A DNA stretch of 64,000 bases, taken from an uncultured Bacteroidales bacterium (lineage in GTDB: Bacteria > Bacteroidota > Bacteroidia > Bacteroidales > P3). The stretch is from the NCBI GenBank assembly GCA_947167075.1, contig CAMVGR010000009.1, positions 1 to 64,000 of the forward strand. The letters run 5' to 3'. Within the stretch, counting starts at the first letter, position 1; every line of letters starts with the position of its first letter. Position numbers and translations under genes: made by a program. Positions 8,501 to 16,782 of the stretch are shown in pieces. The notes under the pieces were generated by a model, which did not search any database, was not told the origin of the DNA, and was given only the letters and a program-made list of their open reading frames with translations.

Positions 8501-11083
8501 GAATGCCGACCCTAAACGAAACGTGACGTGCTCGCCTGGATGGGCAGTAGTCTTGTCTTGATCGACCCACAACACAGCATCGGTGCGCGTCAGCTTGTCG
8601 CCAGCAGGGGTGAGCACGGTATAGGCGGTGTCTGACACTGTGTTCTCCCCATCCTTAGTCCACGCCACGATACGGTAGATTCCCCCCTGCAGTGGCGGAA
8701 GCTCCACCTTACCATCAACAATGATACCCGTCCAGTGCCATTCGTCCGACCATTGCCGGCGATCGTTCTCTTTCATATCATATATATATTGCGGAAAACG
8801 ACGATGGTAGTCGGCACTGTCGATGGTCATGTGCATTTCCTTGGTGAGCACCACAGGTACTAGCCTCATAGATTCAGGCCTATGCAGACGCTCCACGCTC
8901 ACCTCCACCCTACCCTGTTGTGGGGTGCCGTTGATGTCAGTCAGTTCTACCTGCACCTGCCGCAATTCCCTCAGGTTGGCTCCAATCTCTTTTAGATACA
9001 CGAACAGGTGTTGGTAGCCCACACGCAGGGTGGTCTCGGCATTGTGGCTCTCGCCATTAAGGTCGGTGACGGTGACCTGCACCGTGTAGTTGAAGACAGG
9101 CTTGGTGGAGAGTTCGACACTACTGTCGGGCTCAGGGGTGAAGACCACAATGAAGGTGCCGTCGGCAGCCGTCTCGGTCTCGCCTTGTGCCACCTCGGTG
9201 CTTCTGCTTGGTCCCCAACGCCATATACGCTGGCTCCGCGTCACAGTGTATTGCACCCGTGCACCTCCCAGCGACACTCCGCTATAGGCCGCCGCCATAC
9301 CTTGCACAGTATAAGGATTGCCAAACTGCGGTGCGTCCCCCTCGGCATTGAGGCTCACCATGAAACGCGGCTGCTTGTATTCCTCTATCCGCAGACCGAG
9401 CGAGCCGCTGCCAGTACTATCGCTTACACTCACCAGCCATTGGCCCGCCAGACGGTCGGTGGGCAGTGGCAAAGCACAGTGGGCCGAGCCGAAGTCGTCG
9501 GTGGTGAGCGTGAGCTGCTGCACCGGCTGTCCGTTGGGGTCTATAAGGGTCAGCTCGAAGGAATGCCCATCGGCCAATAGCTCGCCATTTCGCCCGTCGG
9601 AGCGGTAGAGCACTACAGCCAGCTGCACCGTATCGCCCGGATGATAGACAGGCCGGTCGCTGACCAAATGGAAACGGGTGCTTTGCCATTCGTCTTCCGA
9701 ATTGGCATAGCCATAAGCCGACTGTATAATGGTGTATCCGTCTCGCACGATGCGGACTATACTGTAGTGCGGCGGGATGCTGTCGAATCGGTAGGTGCCG
9801 TCGGAGGCAGTAAAGACAGTTTGTAACACACGCTCCTGCTGGTTGCGATAATCCCTAGGCTTGACCAGTTGCACCTGCTGCCCTGCCACAGGAGCACCCG
9901 TAGTACGGTTCACCACAAGACCTCGCCCATCGTTGGTGTAGCACAGCGCGATGTCGGTAACGTGTAGCTCATTATGTGCCATTCCCTTGCCGAAGTTTGA
10001 CGTGGGGGCTGCCAGTAGGCGGTACTTGCCCGTCGGCAGCGGTGGCAGGGCGAAGGCTGCCGAGGCCTCGCCGTAGGCATCGGGCCGTGGCACATCGACG
10101 GTCCACTCTCGCAGAGGCTTCAGCTTAGCCAGCTGCTCGTCGTTCATGTATTTCTCCGGCTCATCTATTATTCTCAGATGGAGGCGGTCGAGGTTGGCAT
10201 ATTCCACACCCATCAGTTCCTCACGTTGCGGAGCCAGAAAACGAAGCGAACGCGAGAGGTTGATGCGCGGAGCGACAATCCCGCTACGGAGGTTGGCACA
10301 CTGCACACCCCACTCGCTCTTGGGGAATAGACTGATAGCTGTATCGCAGTAGCGTACAGCCTGCACCAAGTCGCCCTCTTGCTGGCACTGACGAGCGGCA
10401 GCCTCGTAGAGTGTTGTCACTTGCGCACTCTTCGTGCCACGGTATTTGTTGATATATTGCTGATAGATTGACAGCTTGACAGGATGGTTGGGCACTGCCT
10501 CCATAAAGTCGAGCAACCGACGGTCGTGCCAGATGCGCAGGCCATCGTTTGCGTCCGATGCATGGAAGTCGCAGAGGCGCTGTTGCCACTCCACACGCTG
10601 TTGTGGCGTCAACTCGCCGCGGTCCTGCATCATCGTAACCACCACGTCGTATGCCGTGGGGGTCATGTTTTCACCCTTGCCGCCATTGCAGAACTGCTTG
10701 ATATGCTCCACTGGGGTGGCTTTCAGCACGTCGCTGTAGACAAAAGCCGAGTCATACTCTCCCAAAAAGGCATGGCATAGGGCCTTCTCAAGGGGTTCCA
10801 ACAGGGGTAGAAGCGAACGATAGCGCACCTCGGCACTGTCGCGCACGTCCTCCTGATAGCTCGACGCAGCCAGTGTCATATTGTAAGCCGCCAGCAACGC
10901 CTCTCGGCTTCCTGTTTTCTTCTCTCCACTTTCAACTTTCCACTTATTATAAATTCCCTCAGCCATAGCGTAAGCACTCGTGTATGAGCCCTCTCTCATC
11001 AGCTTGTCGAATTGGCTCCAGTCGGTTTGTGCGTTGGTTGTCAGTGTCATTATCAATAGAAATAGACAGATGATACGTTTCAT
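5540..11083 (-). CDS. Alpha-2-macroglobulin family protein (no thioester Cys)
   Basis: A 1847-residue exported protein. The start chosen is MKRIICLFLLIMTLTTNAQ, a clean signal peptide, rather than a Met nine codons upstream. The centre holds beta-rich macroglobulin domains, including an MG2-like region (RPVYHPGDTVQLAVVLYR). The alpha-2-macroglobulin core follows (NLSTLAFFAPAL, ITKDLKTGTLNKTLV) and then an alpha/alpha toroid thioester domain. In family members the thioester loop reads CxEQ (for example PYGCLEQ). Here it reads STPYLAEQL, so the thioester cysteine is replaced. Bacterial homologues act in the periplasm as protease traps. Without the thioester this one cannot form covalent traps and may be structural. 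An intrinsic terminator sits between it and the upstream OmpA-like gene. Confidence 0.9.
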   Translation of the reverse strand: MKRIICLFLLIMTLTTNAQTDWSQFDKLMREGSYTSAYAMAEGIYNKWKVESGEKKTGSREALLAAYNMTLAASSYQEDVRDSAEVRYRSLLPLLEPLEKALCHAFLGEYDSAFVYSDVLKATPVEHIKQFCNGGKGENMTPTAYDVVVTMMQDRGELTPQQRVEWQQRLCDFHASDANDGLRIWHDRRLLDFMEAVPNHPVKLSIYQQYINKYRGTKSAQVTTLYEAAARQCQQEGDLVQAVRYCDTAISLFPKSEWGVQCANLRSGIVAPRINLSRSLRFLAPQREELMGVEYANLDRLHLRIIDEPEKYMNDEQLAKLKPLREWTVDVPRPDAYGEASAAFALPPLPTGKYRLLAAPTSNFGKGMAHNELHVTDIALCYTNDGRGLVVNRTTGAPVAGQQVQLVKPRDYRNQQERVLQTVFTASDGTYRFDSIPPHYSIVRIVRDGYTIIQSAYGYANSEDEWQSTRFHLVSDRPVYHPGDTVQLAVVLYRSDGRNGELLADGHSFELTLIDPNGQPVQQLTLTTDDFGSAHCALPLPTDRLAGQWLVSVSDSTGSGSLGLRIEEYKQPRFMVSLNAEGDAPQFGNPYTVQGMAAAYSGVSLGGARVQYTVTRSQRIWRWGPSRSTEVAQGETETAADGTFIVVFTPEPDSSVELSTKPVFNYTVQVTVTDLNGESHNAETTLRVGYQHLFVYLKEIGANLRELRQVQVELTDINGTPQQGRVEVSVERLHRPESMRLVPVVLTKEMHMTIDSADYHRRFPQYIYDMKENDRRQWSDEWHWTGIIVDGKVELPPLQGGIYRIVAWTKDGENTVSDTAYTVLTPAGDKLTRTDAVLWVDQDKTTAHPGEHVTFRLGSAFEDVKAFYKIEYSNSKTLKSGWLTLGKRLQELTVDVDSAQLGGLTLTVVTMLHGQSFTESRTVEVPYSHKELKVEIASFRDKLQPGETEVWTISVKSGGEESLPTAKNQPSTLILTMYDDALNTYGTQSWGLWPWRGHSTLGLSLYAPYLSYYLYNGSTWRGYNGSYPSVWSLKDALPAYNRWNGRMMYKTAVARNSAVVTELAVVEEDAVLDAVQPQAAGDMGAAEEKVMEEKSILSDVDKEPELQLRTNLSTLAFFAPALHSDESGMVTYRFTVPELLTRWNARGLAITKDLKTGTLNKTLVTAKPLMVQPNMPRFLRSGDSLSLMAKVVMSEELRIKNEEKPVDVEFLLTDAATGDTLCHSTERVLVKDAAQVMFDVEVPQNVYVATYKIVAHAEGMSDGEQGQVPVVTNRQAVTISQALYINGVGEKHFNMPEWKKESDTREPQLLVAELTSNPVWLAVKSMPYLDDLGNPSTPYLAEQLYINGMGRSILDKLAILNHPDVLDKLEENKDSRLRMNEDVKNTLLQVTPWVRAAESEEEQMQAIRHYFDSNAMEKQHAALLAQLTDRQNADGGWSWMPDVKSSVWVTQQVLRLIVNERLNTKKALDYLDREHQLEYEKWIKPILKRGYAISPINIDYLYTRSFYGKASTEAYKFYYSNALNSYKNCENLYSQAQLALIFYRHGDKKQSLDLLRRLKEKSLCSDEMGTYWRDNVSGWYWYSRPIETQALIIQAFAEITPDDTATIGQMQQWLLKQKQTTHWGTSRATTEAINALTALNGSKPCTQSEPMQLSLFGTSMNAKSHGLEGYSVQRWNGAALDSVRMLHSDDDITIRKHDRGIAWGAVYYQFTDDMDKIPHSEMGIKVRRTYLGPKVLHVGDRVKVRVDIQCDRAMDYLELVDGRPSCVEPLSTRAGWRWNDGLSYYITVDNTTTRCYVEHLDKGKYWFEYEVFVTNPGHFLTGPLTMQCMYAPEFRATSPAIQIEVKP

Positions 11084-11094
11084 ATTGCAGATAT

Positions 11095-11119
11095 AAAAAA
11101 AGGCCTGCAACTGCAGGCC
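11095..11119 (-). terminator. Intrinsic terminator between OmpA-like and macroglobulin genes
   Basis: Perfect stem GGCCTGCA/TGCAGGCC (11102-11119), read on the minus strand and followed by seven T residues. It starts 14 bp after the OmpA-like stop codon and its T-run ends about 11 bp before the macroglobulin ATG. It may act as an attenuator for the downstream gene. Confidence 0.85.
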
Positions 11120-11132
11120 CTTGTGTTTTCTC

Positions 11133-12587
11133 TTATTGATCGGTAGTCTTGCCTGTGATGATCAGCTCGCATTTGATGCCACTGAATCCACCACCCTTGT
11201 CGAGGGCGGCTGCGGCAGCACGCTTGATCTCGTTTTTGGTCATGCCTGCGGTGGTGATTCGCTTGGCATCGATTCCATTCTTGATGAAGTATTCCTTGAT
11301 TGTCTTGGCTCGGTCGAGCGAGAGAAGCATATCGGCTTCCACATCCACACCGTAGCTCTGCACATAGCCTTTCACCAAGAAGGTCACCTCCGGATGGTTG
11401 CGGAACATGGCTACATAGTCCATCAGCACCGAGTCGTATCCGGCAATGAGCTTCGATTCGCCATCTTCAAAATAGACATCCTTTATCTGGAAGCTGGAGC
11501 CACGCTCGGTACGCTCCATCTGGTAGAGCATGATGGTGTCACGCATCATGAGGTCTTGTGCGTTGAATTCGCGGAACACCGAGAAATAGCCATCGCGTTT
11601 CGCATATAGTGTGTAGTTGAATCCTGGCACAAACTTGACTCGCCCACCACGGTAGTGCTCGTTGCGGATCACGGGGCGCTCGCCTCCCTGTCCGCCCTTT
11701 TCGAGGATCATCAAGTCCACATCGACATAGCGCTTGCCTTTCTTGTCGTAGAAGAGCACCAGCGGCTCGTAGGCATCGACCTGGATGCTGACGCGGATAG
11801 TATGGCCTTTGCCATTGGTTCCTACATTGTCGAGCACGATGTAGTATTCCTCTCCCATTCGCACAGGTATCGACTTTATGAAGCCACCCTTCTGCTGCTT
11901 GGTGAGCATTTTGTCCGTGGCATCGGGATTCATGCCGATAGTGGATTGGGGCACCGGAGGTAGATCCAGCACAGGCTCGTCGGAGTCTTTCTTTTTCACC
12001 TGACCCTCAGCTGTATTTGCTTTGGATTTGGGCTTATCCGTTTTCTGTGCTGCAGCTGCCAGTCCTGCACTGTCCACACACCCGAGATTCACAGCCACGG
12101 GCATCACCTTGTTCAGCATCACGTGGTTGGAGAAATACTGGCCTGTATTTTTGTATACAAGGAAATCGTAGTCGTCCCATTGGTCGATCTGCACTATGTC
12201 GATCACCAAGTTGCCGTTGTATGGGATAGCCACCTTGTACCACACCGAATTATGCTCACGCTCGAACAGATTGGGGTGGGTCTTGTCGGCTACCACTTCC
12301 ATCATACGTCCACTGCCGTCGGGGGCCGAGGTGGGGCCGTATGGCTTGTCGATAGACAACGGTATGGCAAAAAGACAATCGTTGGAATTGAGAGGCAACT
12401 CGATTTCAGTCGGTGCCATCGGCTTCGGTGTGGCAGCCTTGGTCGAGGTGCCCTTCTTGCTGCCCTTTTTTGTTGTCTTCGTTGTCTTAGCTGACTTTTT
12501 CTTGCTTTGGGCCTGCACATCGGGAGCCACACCCACTATTAGTGCAAATGCCAACAACCCGAAGAGCAAACGTTTCACAGAATTCAT
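11133..12587 (-). CDS. OmpA-family outer-membrane/periplasmic protein
   Basis: A 484-residue exported protein. The N-terminus MNSVKRLLFGLLAFALIVGVAPDVQAQ is a signal peptide, followed by a Lys/Thr/Ser-rich linker (roughly 28-60). A middle domain binds no partner I can name. The C-terminus (roughly 380-480) looks like an OmpA peptidoglycan-binding domain: VYFEDGESKLIAGYDSVL, then VKGYVQSYG, then LSLDRAKTIKEYFIKNGI. The last segment matches the LSxxRAxxVxxyLxxxGI signature. The protein probably tethers the outer membrane to peptidoglycan. A -7 element lies upstream at 12631-12639 and a strong terminator follows. The divergent neighbour is ridA. Confidence 0.85.
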   Translation of the reverse strand: MNSVKRLLFGLLAFALIVGVAPDVQAQSKKKSAKTTKTTKKGSKKGTSTKAATPKPMAPTEIELPLNSNDCLFAIPLSIDKPYGPTSAPDGSGRMMEVVADKTHPNLFEREHNSVWYKVAIPYNGNLVIDIVQIDQWDDYDFLVYKNTGQYFSNHVMLNKVMPVAVNLGCVDSAGLAAAAQKTDKPKSKANTAEGQVKKKDSDEPVLDLPPVPQSTIGMNPDATDKMLTKQQKGGFIKSIPVRMGEEYYIVLDNVGTNGKGHTIRVSIQVDAYEPLVLFYDKKGKRYVDVDLMILEKGGQGGERPVIRNEHYRGGRVKFVPGFNYTLYAKRDGYFSVFREFNAQDLMMRDTIMLYQMERTERGSSFQIKDVYFEDGESKLIAGYDSVLMDYVAMFRNHPEVTFLVKGYVQSYGVDVEADMLLSLDRAKTIKEYFIKNGIDAKRITTAGMTKNEIKRAAAAALDKGGGFSGIKCELIITGKTTDQ

Positions 12588-12630
12588 ATTCTCAATTATT
12601 TAAAATAATATTACAAACTCTATTTCTGAT

Positions 12631-12639
12631 GCAAATATA
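12631..12639 (-). promoter_or_regulatory. -7 promoter element for OmpA-family gene
   Basis: The minus strand reads TATATTTGC, matching TAnnTTTG. It lies about 44 bp upstream of the ATG at 12587. No good -33 TTTG is seen at the expected distance. Confidence 0.6.
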
Positions 12640-12780
12640 CAAAAAAAAAACATTTTAACTAAATTAATTTGCAAAAAACTATTAATTATAGTCCGTAATA
12701 TCATACAATAATCTTTGTTTCAGTACCTTGCGTTTTTACACCCAATCATCCTACATCCTCCCATCCGCCACGTATCACTA

Positions 12781-12828
12781 CCGTACTTCATCCGTACATG
12801 CACCGTACATGCACCGTAGATGAACCGT
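12781..12828. repeat. 11-bp tandem repeat array, copy A
   Basis: Four tandem 11-base units, CCGTACTTCAT, CCGTACATGCA (twice) and CCGTAGATGAA, then the start of a fifth (CCGTG). The array lies in the divergent intergenic region between the OmpA-like gene and ridA. It is base-for-base identical to the array at 52159-52206 and closely similar to the one at 63306-63360. The rest of this 466-bp intergenic region holds only the two promoters. Confidence 0.9.
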
Positions 12829-13012
12829 GGTTTTAACATTTAGGCACGGAGAGTCCACTTTGTAGCAACGGAGCAGAAAAAGAGAAAAGAGGTTTGCACA
12901 GCATAGCTTGAGTGGGCAAAATCTCGGTCATAAACCGGAAAAAGATGCATCTGAAACACAACAAAATACATTTTTATTTTTCAACAAAACGACCTTTTTC
13001 GAAATTTCTTTG

Positions 13013-13021
13013 TATATTTGC
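13013..13021 (+). promoter_or_regulatory. -7 promoter element for ridA
   Basis: TATATTTGC matches the Bacteroidetes -7 consensus and lies 32 bp before the ridA ATG. The -33 element is not clear. Confidence 0.6.
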
Positions 13022-13053
13022 ACTTCAGATAATAATAAAACAAAGACATAAAC

Positions 13054-13431
13054 ATGAAGAAAATCATCAACACAACAAAGGCCCCCGCGGCTATCGGTCC
13101 CTACAGCCAGGCTGTGCAAGCCGGCAACACTCTCTACATCTCCGGTCAAGTGCCCATCGACCCGGCCACCGGCAAATTGGCCGAAGGCGGCATCACAGAG
13201 CAGACAGAGCAGGTCTTCAAGAACATCAAGGCCATCCTCGACGAAGCCGGATTCACATTCGACGATGTGGTAAAAAGCACCTGCCTGCTGGCTACGATGG
13301 ACTACTTCAAACCCATGAACGAAGTCTATGCCAAATACTATGGCCACGACTGTCCCGCCCGCGCAGCTTTTGCAGTAGCCGGACTCCCTATGGGAGCGAT
13401 GGTCGAAATAGAAACAATCGCAGTGAAATAA
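13054..13431 (+). CDS. ridA: RidA family enamine/imine deaminase
   Basis: A 125-residue protein covering the full RidA/YjgF/Rid family. It hydrolyses reactive enamine and imine intermediates such as 2-aminoacrylate released by PLP enzymes, and so protects the cytoplasm. Conserved blocks are visible: IGPYSQAVQAGNTLYISGQ near the N-terminus and the late block CPARAAFAVAGLPMGAMVEIE, whose Arg contacts the substrate carboxylate. Members act as homotrimers. It has its own promoter and a short hairpin after the stop codon (TGCTAG/CTAGCA, 13460-13475, no T-run). The following acd-etf genes have a separate 140-bp leader. Confidence 0.93.
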   Translation: MKKIINTTKAPAAIGPYSQAVQAGNTLYISGQVPIDPATGKLAEGGITEQTEQVFKNIKAILDEAGFTFDDVVKSTCLLATMDYFKPMNEVYAKYYGHDCPARAAFAVAGLPMGAMVEIETIAVK

Positions 13432-13528
13432 TGCCAATTTCTAATTGATGTTTTCTTAATGCTAGGTGGCTAGCACAATCACGCATCGCCACACAGATGG
13501 CAAAGAAATCATCCATTCATCTTAGAAA

Positions 13529-13564
13529 TTAGAACTTAGAAGTCAGTTTTTAGAACTTAGAAGT
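13529..13564 (+). repeat. 15-bp direct repeat in the leader of the acyl-CoA dehydrogenase gene
   Basis: TTAGAACTTAGAAGT occurs at 13529-13543 and again at 13550-13564. The two copies start 21 bp apart (two helical turns), just before the ATG at 13572. No TAnnTTTG promoter is visible in this spacer. Confidence 0.7.
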
Positions 13565-13571
13565 ACACATT

Positions 13572-14711
13572 ATGGATTTTAGCTATAGCAAGCAGGAAGA
13601 GCTGTTCCTGCAGATGATTCGCGAGTTTGCAGAGAAGGAGGTGAAGCCCCTCGCCGCCGAAGTCGACGAGGAAGAACGTTTCCCCATGGAGACCGTCCAG
13701 AAGATGGCCAAGATTGGCCTGATGGGTATTCCCGTGCCCACGCAGTATGGCGGCGCCGGCGGCACCAACATCATGTACGGCATGGCCGTCGAGGAGCTGA
13801 GCCGCGTCTGCGCCACCACCGGCGTCATCCTCTCCGCCCACACCAGCCTCTGTGTGGCCCCCATCCTCGAGGCTGGCACCGAGGAGCAGAAGCAGAAGTA
13901 CCTGCCCAAGCTCGCCAGCGGCGAGTGGATCGGTGCCTTCGGCCTGACCGAGCCTAACGCCGGCACCGATGCCGCCGGTCAGCAGACCACCGCCGTCGAG
14001 GACGGCGACTGCTGGGTGCTCAACGGCAGCAAGATATTCATCACCAACGGCTCCTATGCCAACGTGTTCATCATCATCGCCATGACCGATAAGAGCCTCG
14101 GCACCAAGGGCATCAGCGCCTTCATCGTCGAGAAGACCGACCCAGGTTTCTCTATCGGCAAGAAGGAGAAGAAGATGGGTATCCGCGGCAGCGCCACCAC
14201 CGAGCTGATCTTCGAGGATTGCCGCATCCCGAAGGATCGCCAGCTGGGTCAGCTGGGCAAAGGATTCGGCCTGGCCATGAAGACCCTCGACGGCGGTCGC
14301 ATCGGCATCGCCTGCCAAGCCCTCGGCATCGCACAGGGTGCCATGGACGAGACCATCAAATACACCAAGGAGCGCAAGCAGTTCGGTCGCTCGATCAGCC
14401 AGTTCCAGAACACCCAGTTCCAGATGGCCGACCTCGAGACCAAGGTGCAGGCCGCCCGCCTGCTGTGCCGCAGCGCCCACTATAAGAAAGACCACGGCAT
14501 CCCCTACAGCGCCGACGCTGCCATGGCCAAGCTCTTCAGCGCCGAGACCGCCATGGAGGTCACCACCAAGGCCGTCCAGTTCCACGGCGGCTACGGCTAC
14601 ACCCGCGAGTACCCCGTCGAGCGCATGATGCGCGATGCCAAGATCACCGAGATCTACGAGGGCACCTCCGAAGTCCAACGCATGGTTATCGCCGGTAAAC
14701 TGTTTAAATAG
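13572..14711 (+). CDS. Acyl-CoA dehydrogenase, butyryl-CoA dehydrogenase type
   Basis: A 379-residue flavoenzyme with the full acyl-CoA dehydrogenase fold: an N-terminal helical domain, a middle beta domain (AFGLTEPNAGTDA, FITNG) and a C-terminal helical domain. The catalytic base motif is IYEGTSEVQRMVIAG, with Glu near residue 367, as in short-chain enzymes. It is followed directly by etfB and etfA. That order is typical of the Bcd-EtfBA complex, in which NADH oxidation is coupled to crotonyl-CoA reduction and, in the bifurcating type, to ferredoxin or flavodoxin reduction. Thiolase, crotonase and 3-hydroxybutyryl-CoA dehydrogenase genes are not in the window, so butyrate formation cannot be inferred. 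Codons are strongly C-ending, suggesting high expression. Confidence 0.9.
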   Translation: MDFSYSKQEELFLQMIREFAEKEVKPLAAEVDEEERFPMETVQKMAKIGLMGIPVPTQYGGAGGTNIMYGMAVEELSRVCATTGVILSAHTSLCVAPILEAGTEEQKQKYLPKLASGEWIGAFGLTEPNAGTDAAGQQTTAVEDGDCWVLNGSKIFITNGSYANVFIIIAMTDKSLGTKGISAFIVEKTDPGFSIGKKEKKMGIRGSATTELIFEDCRIPKDRQLGQLGKGFGLAMKTLDGGRIGIACQALGIAQGAMDETIKYTKERKQFGRSISQFQNTQFQMADLETKVQAARLLCRSAHYKKDHGIPYSADAAMAKLFSAETAMEVTTKAVQFHGGYGYTREYPVERMMRDAKITEIYEGTSEVQRMVIAGKLFK

Positions 14712-14762
14712 TATTAGTGAATCGTGATGTGTGATTCGAGCGAGACGGCACATTTGCCTATT

Positions 14763-14776
14763 CACTAATCACTAAT
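14763..14776 (+). repeat. 7-bp tandem repeat between the dehydrogenase gene and etfB
   Basis: CACTAAT occurs twice in tandem, followed by CACC, in the 84-bp spacer. A related inverted sequence (ATTAGTGA) lies about 45 bp upstream, so the spacer transcript could fold. The ATG of etfB follows 19 bp later. Confidence 0.5.
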
Positions 14777-14795
14777 CACCCCAAAAACAAGAGAA

Positions 14796-15581
14796 ATGAA
14801 CATCGTAGTTTGCATAAAACAAGTGCCGGACACCACCGAGGTAAAAATCAACCCCCAGACCGGTACCCTTATCCGCGAGGGCGTGCCCTCGATCATGAAC
14901 CCCGACGACAAGGGCGGCCTCGAGTTCGCCCTGCAGCTGAAGGATAAATACGGTGCCCACGTCACCGTCATCACCATGGGCCTGCCCCAGGCCGAGGCCA
15001 TCCTGCGCGAGGCACTCGCCATGGGTGTCGACCGCGCCATCCTGCTCACCGACCGCAAGCTCGGCGGTGCCGATACGCTCGCCACCTCCAGCGCCCTCGC
15101 CGGCGCCCTGCGCACCATGGATGTCGACCTCATCATCACCGGCCGCCAGGCCATCGACGGCGACACCGCCCAGGTGGGTCCCCAGATCGCCGAGCACCTC
15201 GACCTGCCGCAGGTCTCCTACATGGAGGATCTCCAGTACGACGAAGCCACCCGTACCTTCACTGTCAAGAAACAGCTCGAGGACGGCTACCAGGTGCTGC
15301 AGATGCAAGCCCCCTGCGTGGTCACCGCCCTGGCTAGCGCCGTGCAGCCTCGCTACATGACCGTCAGCGGCATAGTCACCGCCTTCGACAAGGAAGTCGA
15401 GGTGTGGGGTGCCGACCGCATCAACGTGCCCGAGGACCACATCGGCAAGGCCGGTTCGCCCACGAGCGTCTTCAAGTCGTTCCCCAAACAGCTCAAGCCC
15501 GCCGGCCAGACCTTCGAGGTCAGCCCCGAAGAGGCCGTGGAACTGATTGTGAATAAACTGAAAGAAAAACACATCATCTAA
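14796..15581 (+). CDS. etfB: Electron transfer flavoprotein beta subunit
   Basis: A 261-residue protein matching EtfB/FixA. It opens with MNIVVCIKQVPDTTEVKINP and has the ADP/AMP-binding region ending in the recognised signature (RQAIDGDTAQVGPQIAEHLDLPQ). The C-terminus includes the segment that clasps EtfA. With EtfA it carries electrons to or from the acyl-CoA dehydrogenase encoded upstream. Whether it bifurcates electrons cannot be settled by eye; the Bcd-EtfB-EtfA order is compatible with that. Codon use is extremely C-biased, as in its neighbours. Confidence 0.93.
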   Translation: MNIVVCIKQVPDTTEVKINPQTGTLIREGVPSIMNPDDKGGLEFALQLKDKYGAHVTVITMGLPQAEAILREALAMGVDRAILLTDRKLGGADTLATSSALAGALRTMDVDLIITGRQAIDGDTAQVGPQIAEHLDLPQVSYMEDLQYDEATRTFTVKKQLEDGYQVLQMQAPCVVTALASAVQPRYMTVSGIVTAFDKEVEVWGADRINVPEDHIGKAGSPTSVFKSFPKQLKPAGQTFEVSPEEAVELIVNKLKEKHII

Positions 15582-15584
15582 TGG

Positions 15585-15620
15585 CCCATTAAACCCATTA
15601 GACCCATTAAACCCATAAAA
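15585..15620 (+). repeat. 9-bp tandem repeat between etfB and etfA
   Basis: Four 9-base units: CCCATTAAA, CCCATTAGA, CCCATTAAA, CCCATAAAA. They fill almost all of the 42-bp gap between the two subunit genes and end 3 bp before the etfA ATG. Confidence 0.85.
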
Positions 15621-15623
15621 GTC

Positions 15624-16631
15624 ATGGATTTATCAGAATATAAAGACGTATACGTGTTTGCCGAACAGCGCGACGGCAAACTGCAGAATGTGGCCCTCGA
15701 GCTGCTGGGCAAAGCCCGCGAGCTGGCCGATGCCAACCAGGAGAAGGTTGTGGCCATGCTGCTCGGCAAGGACATCAAACCCCTTGCCCAGACCCTTATC
15801 GAGCACGGTGCCGACCGCGTGCTGGTGGTCGACAACGACCTGCTGCGCGACTACATGACCGAGCCCTACACCGAGGCCATCACCGCCATCATCGAGAGCG
15901 AGAAGCCCAGCATCATGCTCATCGGCGCCACCACCATCGGCCGCGACCTCGGCCCCCGCGTCAGCGCCCGCAACCGCACCGGCCTCACCGCCGATGCCAC
16001 CAAGCTGGAGATCAGCGACGACGAGGCACACGAGTTCCGCATGACCCGTCCCGCCTTCGGCGGCAACCTCATGGCTACCATCCTCTGCAAGAACAACCGC
16101 CCGCAGATGAGCACCGTCCGCCCAGGCGTGATGCAGAAAATGGCCGCCAATGCCAATCGCAAGGGCGAGGTGGTAGACTTCAAGGTCAACTTCGATGAGA
16201 AGAAGATTGCTCGCGTCAAACTCGTCAAGACCGTCAAGGAAGAGAAGACCGTCACCGACATCAGCGAGGCCAAGATCCTCGTCAGCGGTGGCCGCGGTGT
16301 CGGCACCAAGGACGGCTTTGGCAAGCTCGAGGCCCTGGCCAAGGAGCTCGGCGGCGAGGTCTCCAGCAGCCGTGCCATGGTCGATGCCGGCGTTATGCCT
16401 GCCGATCGTCAGGTGGGTCAGACGGGCAAGACCGTGCGTCCTGCCCTCTACATGGCCTGCGGCATCAGCGGTGCCATCCAGCACCTCGCTGGCATGGAGG
16501 AGAGCGACCTCATCATCGCCATCAACAAGGACAAGTTCGCCCCCATCTTCCAAGTGGCCGACCTCGGCATCGTGGGCGACCTTCACAAGATTGTCCCCAT
16601 GCTCACCGACCGTTTGCGTCAAGTCAAATGA
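15624..16631 (+). CDS. etfA: Electron transfer flavoprotein alpha subunit
   Basis: A 335-residue FAD-binding EtfA/FixB subunit. The N-terminal domain begins [23 protein letters not shown]. The C-terminal FAD domain carries [44 protein letters not shown] and a late signature ([19 protein letters not shown]). It forms the heterodimer with EtfB that serves the acyl-CoA dehydrogenase upstream. A strong intrinsic terminator follows at 16732-16767, closing this three-gene unit. Confidence 0.93.
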   Translation: MDLSEYKDVYVFAEQRDGKLQNVALELLGKARELADANQEKVVAMLLGKDIKPLAQTLIEHGADRVLVVDNDLLRDYMTEPYTEAITAIIESEKPSIMLIGATTIGRDLGPRVSARNRTGLTADATKLEISDDEAHEFRMTRPAFGGNLMATILCKNNRPQMSTVRPGVMQKMAANANRKGEVVDFKVNFDEKKIARVKLVKTVKEEKTVTDISEAKILVSGGRGVGTKDGFGKLEALAKELGGEVSSSRAMVDAGVMPADRQVGQTGKTVRPALYMACGISGAIQHLAGMEESDLIIAINKDKFAPIFQVADLGIVGDLHKIVPMLTDRLRQVK

Positions 16632-16731
16632 GCAGAGAAAGCTTGCTCCCTTTGCCATGACGAGCAAACGTGTTGCGAAGCAATAAAGCTCCGCACTATG
16701 CAGAAATAATAACAATTAGGCAAAAAATCAC

Positions 16732-16767
16732 AAGCGAGGAGTAGCCCTCTAGGTCTGCTCCTCGCTT
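16732..16767 (+). terminator. Intrinsic terminator after etfA
   Basis: Stem AAGCGAGGAG (16732-16741) with CTCCTCGCTT (16758-16767), extended inward to about 13 bp with one G-T pair. A short T-rich end follows. It lies only 15 bp before the next ATG (16783), leaving no room for a promoter. Confidence 0.8.
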
Positions 16768-16782
16768 TATAAAAGAGAAAAA

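Noticed and set aside
13557-14765. Long minus-strand frame across the acyl-CoA dehydrogenase gene (402 codons)
   Set aside because: It is a product of the strong C-ending codon bias of the real gene. Its Gly/Ala/Leu/His-rich translation matches no family. The same holds for the 266- and 360-codon frames opposite etfB and etfA.
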